Shown here in pieces: positions 59,687 to 64,000 of a DNA stretch of 64,000 nt. The notes beneath the pieces were generated by a model. The model was not told the origin of the DNA. It made no database searches and saw only the letters and a program-made list of their open reading frames with translations. Origin of the DNA: Dehalococcoides mccartyi CG5 (GTDB lineage: Bacteria > Chloroflexota > Dehalococcoidia > Dehalococcoidales > Dehalococcoidaceae); the NCBI RefSeq assembly GCF_000830885.1, contig NZ_CP006951.1:1298152-1362151 (forward strand). The letters run 5' to 3'. Within the stretch, counting starts at the first letter, position 1. Every line of letters starts with the position of its first letter. A program made the position numbers and the translations under genes.

Positions 59687-60472
59687 TTATTCTCCGTTTT
59701 CTTTCCTTTTAGCCGCCTGCCAGAGTTCATTCTGTTCAGCAAAACTCATCTTGGCAATATCCCTGCCTGTTTTGCGGCAAAGCTCTTCCATGTGTTCAAA
59801 ACGGCTGTAAAAACGCCTGTTTGCCCCTCTGAGGGCAGACTCAAGGTCTATTCCCTGCCTGCGGGCGTAATTGGCCAGTGTAAAGAGTATATCCCCAAAT
59901 TCTTTTTCTTTTTCAAGGGCGTTTGGGGCAGAACTGTACTCAGCCACTTCTTCAGCCAGCTTTTCCAGCACCCCTTCGTCTTCTTTCCAATCAAAACCCA
60001 CTCTGGCCACCCGTCCCTGTATTTCCTGACTGTAACTAAGGGCCGGTAACTGTTTGGGTACCCCGGAAAGCATGGGTTTGTCATGGCCACGCTCGGTCTT
60101 TTTTATCTCTTCCCAGTTATGCAAAACCTCTGCCGAGGACGAAAGCTTAGTTCCCCCGAATACATGGGGATGGCGGCGGATTAGCTTGGTGTTTATAGCC
60201 TCTATCACGTCACCCATATCAAACTCTTTGGCTTCACTGCCCATTTCGGCATGGAATACTATCTGGAGAAGCAGGTCTCCCAGTTCACCGCAAAAACGAT
60301 CCTTGTCATCTGCGTCCAGAGCTTCCAGCACTTCATAGGTTTCTTCAAGAAAGCTGTCCCGCATGGATTTATGGGTCTGAGCCCTGTCCCAGGGACATCC
60401 CTCCGGGCTGCGAAGTATACCCAGAATTTCCCGCAGGCTATCAAAACTGCGCAGGTCTTGCGGCTGTTTCAT
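59687..60472 (-). CDS. mazG: MazG-family nucleoside triphosphate pyrophosphohydrolase
   Basis: 261 residues. CPWDRAQTHKSMRDSFLEETYEVLEALD (quoted as CPWDRAQTH and EETYEVLEAL) with ELGDLLLQIVFHAEM and RRHPHVFGG are the MazG signature; the C-terminal half is a second MazG-like repeat (EFGDILFTLANYARRQGID). It removes non-canonical or stress nucleotides. It begins after a good promoter at 60500-60529 and ends close to tRNA-Pro on the other strand. Confidence 0.95.
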   Translation of the reverse strand: MKQPQDLRSFDSLREILGILRSPEGCPWDRAQTHKSMRDSFLEETYEVLEALDADDKDRFCGELGDLLLQIVFHAEMGSEAKEFDMGDVIEAINTKLIRRHPHVFGGTKLSSSAEVLHNWEEIKKTERGHDKPMLSGVPKQLPALSYSQEIQGRVARVGFDWKEDEGVLEKLAEEVAEYSSAPNALEKEKEFGDILFTLANYARRQGIDLESALRGANRRFYSRFEHMEELCRKTGRDIAKMSFAEQNELWQAAKRKENGE

Positions 60473-60499
60473 TAGCTACCCCCTAAGACTACTGGTGTG

Positions 60500-60529
60500 A
60501 TTATACGTTTATCACCCTTGGCTTGACAA
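60500..60529 (-). promoter_or_regulatory. mazG promoter
   Basis: On the minus strand TTGTCA (60529-60524), 18 nt, TATAAT (60505-60500). Confidence 0.7.
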
Positions 60530-60531
60530 GA

Positions 60532-60558
60532 AAAAGCCCCGCTTCCGGCGGGGCTTTT
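60532..60558 (-). terminator. Terminator after the zinc metalloprotease gene
   Basis: AAAAGCCCCGC (60532-60542) and GCGGGGCTTTT (60548-60558) form an 11-bp stem with T tracts. Confidence 0.9.
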
Positions 60559-60591
60559 ATATTTAAATGGATAAGCGGTGAATTAAATATT

Positions 60592-61290
60592 TTAGTCTCT
60601 CCGCCCGAATCCCACCAGCATAAGTACAAAATAAAGCAACTGGCCGACCGCCTGTAGCAAAGCCGCCACATAGGTAAGGGCAGCCGCACCCAGCACCGCT
60701 TTGACCCCGGCTGATTCCTGCACCGAAACCAGTGAACCGCCGCTAAGCATAGCCATGGCCCGGCTGGAAGCGTTGAACTCCACCGGCAGGGTAATGAGCG
60801 AGAATATTACCGCCACCGCAAATAAAGCTACCCCCGCCCAAGCCACCGAAAGACCGAATGACAAAGAGAAGCCATACAGAAAAAGACCCACCAGCACCAT
60901 AATAAAGCCGAACTGGCTGCCAAAGTTGGCAACCGGGAAAAGGGCGTTACGGATTTTCAAAAAAGCATACAGTTCTTTATCCTGAACGGCGTGGCCTACT
61001 TCATGGGCGACAATGCCTATAGAAGCCACCGAAGCCGTATTGGCTACTTCAGGTGAAAGCCGCAGTACCTTGGCTTTGGGGTCATAATGGTCTGAAAGCT
61101 TGCCTTTGGTAAGCTCTACCTGAACATTCCCCAGCCCGTGTTCGTCCAGCAGGCGTCTGGCCGCCTGAACACCGCTCAGACCGGAAAGATTTCCCACTTT
61201 GGAATATTTTTTAAAAGAACTGCTGACCCGCCACTGGGCATATAGCATAAGCGCCAGGGGAGGCAGCATAAACAGCAAATATAAAAACAT
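60592..61290 (-). CDS. YugP-like membrane zinc metallopeptidase
   Basis: 232 residues. IGIVAHEVGHAVQDKE holds the HExxH-type zinc motif (HEVGH), and the third ligand is probably the Glu of LPVEFNASSRAM. About four membrane helices are present, one at the N-terminus and three after the active site. The family (neutral zinc metallopeptidase 2) is poorly studied; a role in membrane protein turnover is likely. Monocistronic with its own terminator. Confidence 0.92.
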   Translation of the reverse strand: MFLYLLFMLPPLALMLYAQWRVSSSFKKYSKVGNLSGLSGVQAARRLLDEHGLGNVQVELTKGKLSDHYDPKAKVLRLSPEVANTASVASIGIVAHEVGHAVQDKELYAFLKIRNALFPVANFGSQFGFIMVLVGLFLYGFSLSFGLSVAWAGVALFAVAVIFSLITLPVEFNASSRAMAMLSGGSLVSVQESAGVKAVLGAAALTYVAALLQAVGQLLYFVLMLVGFGRRD

Positions 61291-61367
61291 ACTGTGCTCC
61301 TTAGGTTACATAAATACATTATATTTTAGCAGAAACAGCCCTTCTGATAAAGTTACTGTGCCTGCGG

Positions 61368-61396
61368 TTGCATTTGGGTTGTATATTTGCTATATT
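61368..61396 (+). promoter_or_regulatory. rpsT promoter
   Basis: TTGCAT (61368-61373), 17 nt, TATATT (61391-61396), 32 nt before the start codon. Confidence 0.6.
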
Positions 61397-61428
61397 CCAT
61401 AGGTACATTTTATTGGAGGTAGACTCAC

Positions 61429-61695
61429 TTGCCTAACACAAAATCTGCGGAAAAAGCTTTGCGTGTAGCAGATGCCAACCGTCAGGAGAACCGCCGGGCC
61501 AAGAGCCAGGTTAAGACCAGCTTAACCAAGGTCAAGAAACTGGTTGATGCCGGTTCTATAAACGAAGCTGAAACCGCCGCTGTATCCGCTCAGAGCAATT
61601 TAGATAAGGCTGCCGAAAAGGGTATTATCCACCCCAAAAATGCCGCCCGCCGCAAGAGCCGCCTGATGAAAAAGCTCAGCCAAGCCGCTAAGTAA
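61429..61695 (+). CDS. rpsT: Ribosomal protein S20
   Basis: 88 residues, a basic helical small-subunit protein: PNTKSAEKALRVADANRQENR, later GIIHPKNAARRKSRLMKKL, the S20 hallmark (quoted in part). The start is TTG with GGAGGT nine bases upstream, as is usual for rpsT in several bacteria, where the weak codon allows autogenous control. Monocistronic with its own promoter and terminator. Confidence 0.97.
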   Translation: MPNTKSAEKALRVADANRQENRRAKSQVKTSLTKVKKLVDAGSINEAETAAVSAQSNLDKAAEKGIIHPKNAARRKSRLMKKLSQAAK

Positions 61696-61718
61696 CACCG
61701 CTTTTTATTTGCGTTTTC

Positions 61719-61754
61719 CACCTTCCTTTGTGTATTGACAGGGAAGGTGTTTTT
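61719..61754 (+). terminator. rpsT terminator, overlapping the lexA promoter
   Basis: CACCTTCC (61719-61726) pairs with GGAAGGTG (61742-61749), followed by TTTTT. The lexA -35 (TTGACA, 61735-61740) lies in the 15-nt loop. Confidence 0.75.
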
Positions 61755-61780
61755 GGTTTATTATGTAGAACAATTGTTCT
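61735..61780 (+). promoter_or_regulatory. lexA promoter and LexA box
   Basis: TTGACA (61735-61740), 18 nt, TATTAT (61759-61764). AGAACAATTGTTCT (61767-61780), a perfect 14-bp palindrome of the GAAC...GTTC type, lies at the start point, the expected site for LexA autorepression. Confidence 0.8.
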
Positions 61781-61795
61781 TATGCGGGGACAGAG

Positions 61796-62440
61796 TTGAT
61801 TGCTAAACTGACTACCAGACAGCGGGCTATGATAGATTTTATTGCCCGTTTCCGCCGCCGTTACGGGTATCCCCCCAGCATTCGGGATATCGTAAGCGGC
61901 TGTAATATCAGCTCTACCTCTGTTGTAGATTACAACCTCAAAATCCTGCAAAAAATGGGGCTTATCCGCCGCCAGGCCGAAATATCCCGCGGGATAGAGC
62001 TGGTGGGCACGGAAGAAACCAACGAAGGCCGCATAAGCATACCTGTCATCGGTCAGATTGCCGCCGGCACTCCCATACCCGTCCCCGAATCAGACAGCTT
62101 TGCCGTGGTAACTTCTGACGAAAGTATAGAGGTTACCGAAGACCTTACCCGAGGGCGGGAAAATATTTATGCTTTGCGGGTTAAGGGCGTCTCCATGATA
62201 GAAGACCTGATCAATGACGGCGATCTGGTAATAATGCAGCATACCCAAACGGTGGACAACGGTGAAACGGCCGCTGTCTGGCTGAAAGACCAGAAAGAAG
62301 TCACCCTGAAAAGGGTCTACATGGAACCGGGCAGGGTACGCCTGCAGCCGGCCAACCGCACTATGCCGCCCATTTATACCAAACCGGATAATGTTGAAAT
62401 ACAGGGGCGGGTTATAGCTGTAATCCGCCAGCTGGATTAG
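61796..62440 (+). CDS. lexA: LexA repressor
   Basis: 214 residues. The N-terminal winged helix (LTTRQRAMIDFIARFRRRYGYPPSIRDI in part) binds the SOS operator; the C-terminal S24 domain has the cleavage site Ala90-Gly91 (GQIAAGTPIPV) and the Ser133/Lys172 pair (GVSMIED, EVTLKRV). The HTH segment SGCNISSTSVVDYNLKIL differs from the usual LexA wording, in keeping with a different operator. The start is TTG. RecA in this window would trigger its self-cleavage. An aldolase gene follows 11 nt later. Confidence 0.95.
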   Translation: MIAKLTTRQRAMIDFIARFRRRYGYPPSIRDIVSGCNISSTSVVDYNLKILQKMGLIRRQAEISRGIELVGTEETNEGRISIPVIGQIAAGTPIPVPESDSFAVVTSDESIEVTEDLTRGRENIYALRVKGVSMIEDLINDGDLVIMQHTQTVDNGETAAVWLKDQKEVTLKRVYMEPGRVRLQPANRTMPPIYTKPDNVEIQGRVIAVIRQLD

Positions 62441-62451
62441 GATAGCTTAAG

Positions 62452-63033
62452 TTGAACGGGCAAACACCTTCTGAAACCCTGCATTGGTTTATACAGGCTG
62501 GAAAACTGCTTTTCGGGCGGGGACTGGTTTCCTCACACTCCGGCAACCTCAGCCAACGATGGAAAGACAAGCTTTACATAACCCGAACCGGCAGTTCACT
62601 GCCTCTTTTTAGCGAAACAGACCTGATACTGACCGGTCTTGACCATAATGACCAGTTTACCCCGCTTGCCTCAAGCGAACTGCCCGTTCACAGGGCTATT
62701 TACCGCCGCACATCCGCCAAAGCCATAGTTCATGCTCACCCGCCTTATGCAGCCGCTCTCTCCCTGCTTGAGGGGGAAATAATACCGGACTGCGGTGAGG
62801 GGCTTTACTGCCTGGGAGCTATACCGGTTATCGGTTTCGGAGAGCGGGTTCAGCCCGGCAGTCTGGCAGAAGAAGTGGCTACAGCACTGGAAACACACCG
62901 GGTTATAGTGGTAGCCGGTCATGGCAGCTTTGCAACAGGGGAAAACATAGAAGAAGCCCTGAAATACACTTTTGCTTTGGAAGAAATGTGCCAGGTAACC
63001 TATCTGGCTCGTATCCTCAAGAAAGCTGACTAA
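62452..63033 (+). CDS. Class II aldolase/adducin-family protein
   Basis: 193 residues, short for the family. SSHSGNLSQR, the zinc ligands in AIVHAHPPYAAAL, and VVAGHGSFATGENIEEAL match fuculose-phosphate aldolase-like enzymes. The Glu of the catalytic region is present in the ELPVHRAIY segment. The start is TTG; AGGA lies nine bases upstream, in the end of lexA, so it may be in the lexA operon. It ends 4 nt into the convergent fmt gene. Substrate unknown (fuculose, rhamnulose or methylthioribulose phosphate are family options). Confidence 0.88.
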   Translation: MNGQTPSETLHWFIQAGKLLFGRGLVSSHSGNLSQRWKDKLYITRTGSSLPLFSETDLILTGLDHNDQFTPLASSELPVHRAIYRRTSAKAIVHAHPPYAAALSLLEGEIIPDCGEGLYCLGAIPVIGFGERVQPGSLAEEVATALETHRVIVVAGHGSFATGENIEEALKYTFALEEMCQVTYLARILKKAD

Positions 63034-63968
63034 ACTCCCAGATTAACCCCGTCAAAGTTGCGTTGCCCGCGGACAAAATCTGCCGCACTGCAACCGGCCT
63101 TACCTTCCAGCTGAAGACGGATTATCTCCAGCTCTCCCGAAGCTGAGCCAACCATTACTCGGGATTGCTCATAAACCCTGACTTCAGAAGGCTTCAACCC
63201 AAGCCCCAGATTTCGGGGCTTTGCTTCCAGTATTTTCAGAGTTTTTTGATTGAAGGTGGTAAAAACCCCCGGCCAAGGGAAAAAAGCTCTTACACGGCGT
63301 TCAATTTCAACAGCCGAAGTCTGCCAGTTTATCAGTCCCATCTCTTTGGTGACCATACCAAAATAGCTGGCCTGAGTGTTATCCTGCACCTTCGGTTCCG
63401 GCAGAGAGGGGATTTGACTTAATAACTCCAAAAGCATACACCCGCCGATAAAGGCCAGTTTGTCTGCCAGAATGGGGGTGGTATCTTCAGGGCGGATGGC
63501 TACCATAGAACGGGAATAAACCGGTCCGGTGTCCAGTCCAGCTTCCAGTTTCATCAGAGAAACGCCAGCCCATTCGTCACCCCCCAGCAGTGTGGCGGCA
63601 ACCGGAGTTGCTCCCCGGTAACGGGGCAGCAGGGAGGGGTGAATATTGAGCACCCCGTAAACAGGTATATCCAATACTGCCTGAGGCAAAATAAGGCCGT
63701 AAGCAGCCACTACTATCACATCCGGTTTAAGCTCCTTTAAAAAAGCCTGCTCTTCAGGTTTCTTGAGACTCTGGGGCTGGTAAACCGCCAGCCCATGCTC
63801 CAGTGCTAGTGTCTTTACCGGGGGAGGACAAAGCTCACGCCCCCGCCCGGCCGGACGGTCAGGCTGGGTGTAAACGCCGCAGATATCGTATCCTTCGGCA
63901 AGAAGCATTTTAAGCGGGGTAAGGGCAAATTCGGGACTGCCCATAAAGACTATCTTGAGTTCATTCAT
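63030..63968 (-). CDS. fmt: Methionyl-tRNA formyltransferase
   Basis: About 312 residues. It formylates initiator Met-tRNA with 10-formyl-tetrahydrofolate. IVFMGSPEFALTPLKML, NIHPSLLPRYRGATPVAATLLGGD and GLDTGPVYS are diagnostic; the C-terminal beta-barrel is present (about 205-312). An ATG three codons upstream (63977) has a slightly better ribosome site, so the true start is unsettled. It depends on folate made by the folP-folK operon of this window. Confidence 0.96.
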   Translation of the reverse strand: MNELKIVFMGSPEFALTPLKMLLAEGYDICGVYTQPDRPAGRGRELCPPPVKTLALEHGLAVYQPQSLKKPEEQAFLKELKPDVIVVAAYGLILPQAVLDIPVYGVLNIHPSLLPRYRGATPVAATLLGGDEWAGVSLMKLEAGLDTGPVYSRSMVAIRPEDTTPILADKLAFIGGCMLLELLSQIPSLPEPKVQDNTQASYFGMVTKEMGLINWQTSAVEIERRVRAFFPWPGVFTTFNQKTLKILEAKPRNLGLGLKPSEVRVYEQSRVMVGSASGELEIIRLQLEGKAGCSAADFVRGQRNFDGVNLGV

Positions 63969-64000
63969 CACCACCATTTTAACACCGCCTAATTACCATA

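Noticed and set aside
59527..59742. Minus-strand ORF across tRNA-Pro
   Set aside because: It also arises from antisense tRNA sequence and has no ribosome site.
1..64000. CRISPR arrays, insertion sequences, prophage or attachment sites
   Set aside because: No regularly spaced repeats, transposase or integrase frames, or duplicated tRNA ends were found on reading both strands.

Overview
The window looks like core chromosome of an organohalide-respiring Dehalococcoidia, most probably Dehalococcoides mccartyi. This is judged from gene content and protein character, not from a database search. The indicators are a Re-citrate-synthase-type homocitrate synthase homologue, a Hyf/Hyc-like gene cluster, duplicated NosR/RdhC-like flavoproteins beside a Tat operon, archaeal-type enzymes (ApgM mutase, a Prx6-type peroxiredoxin with a C-terminal Cys pair) and mostly moderate GC. 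No insertion sequence, prophage or CRISPR array was seen. Three tRNA genes are present: Arg-CCT, Glu-TTC and Pro-CGG.

Layout. 1-3.7 kb: the end of an AT-richer unknown gene, a merR-ferredoxin-small membrane protein operon, a terpenoid-cyclase-fold protein and a pair of unknown membrane proteins. 4-11.1 kb: a six-gene hyfB-C-E-F-G-I-like operon on the minus strand. 11.4-24.7 kb: housekeeping and stress genes (mgsA, mscS, tetR, two epimerases, peroxiredoxin, lemA/htpX, cysE, cutA, nadA, a methyltransferase/AIR-synthase-like pair). 24.9-31.1 kb: an export and flavin module (Rrf2 regulator, Tat-exported ApbE, two NosR-like proteins, tatC/B/A/A). 31.4-39 kb: folP-folK-queD, recA-recX, rny-ymdB-PHP-plsY. 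39-46.6 kb: a DNA glycosylase, trmO, citrate synthase, a HIT protein and a six-gene operon ending in an ABC exporter and an InlB-repeat membrane protein. 46.7-64 kb: a desulforedoxin-like mini-protein, argC, a CPA2 antiporter, an MBL hydrolase, a radical SAM protein, TPR-gyrA, nfu, lysC, apgM, mazG, a membrane zinc protease, rpsT, lexA, an aldolase and fmt.

The strongest oddity is the hydrogenase-like operon at 4-11 kb. By alignment from memory to the HycE/HycG families, all four Ni-binding Cys positions of the large subunit and the proximal iron-sulfur ligands of the small subunit are replaced. The large subunit also ends just where the maturation-cleaved tail would begin, and no ferredoxin-like subunit is encoded. 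The two antiporter-like subunits and the NuoH-like subunit keep their charged membrane residues. It therefore looks like an ion-translocating membrane machine whose redox core has been silenced. Its promoter carries a perfect 19-bp dyad at the -10/+1 position and a terminator-like leader hairpin.

A second system is the Tat/flavin module. Two tandem NosR-like proteins keep the flavinylation threonine, an ApbE flavin transferase with a twin-arginine signal follows, and the Tat genes lie next door. The two nosR-like promoters share a CTAA-N4-TTAG operator core. An unannotated-size 40-residue membrane ORF overlaps the end of one of them. Other points are a QueD homologue with a CExxHGH motif that may supply the missing FolB step in the folP-folK operon, a likely leaderless mRNA for the MBL hydrolase, and a lexA promoter whose -35 lies in the loop of the rpsT terminator.
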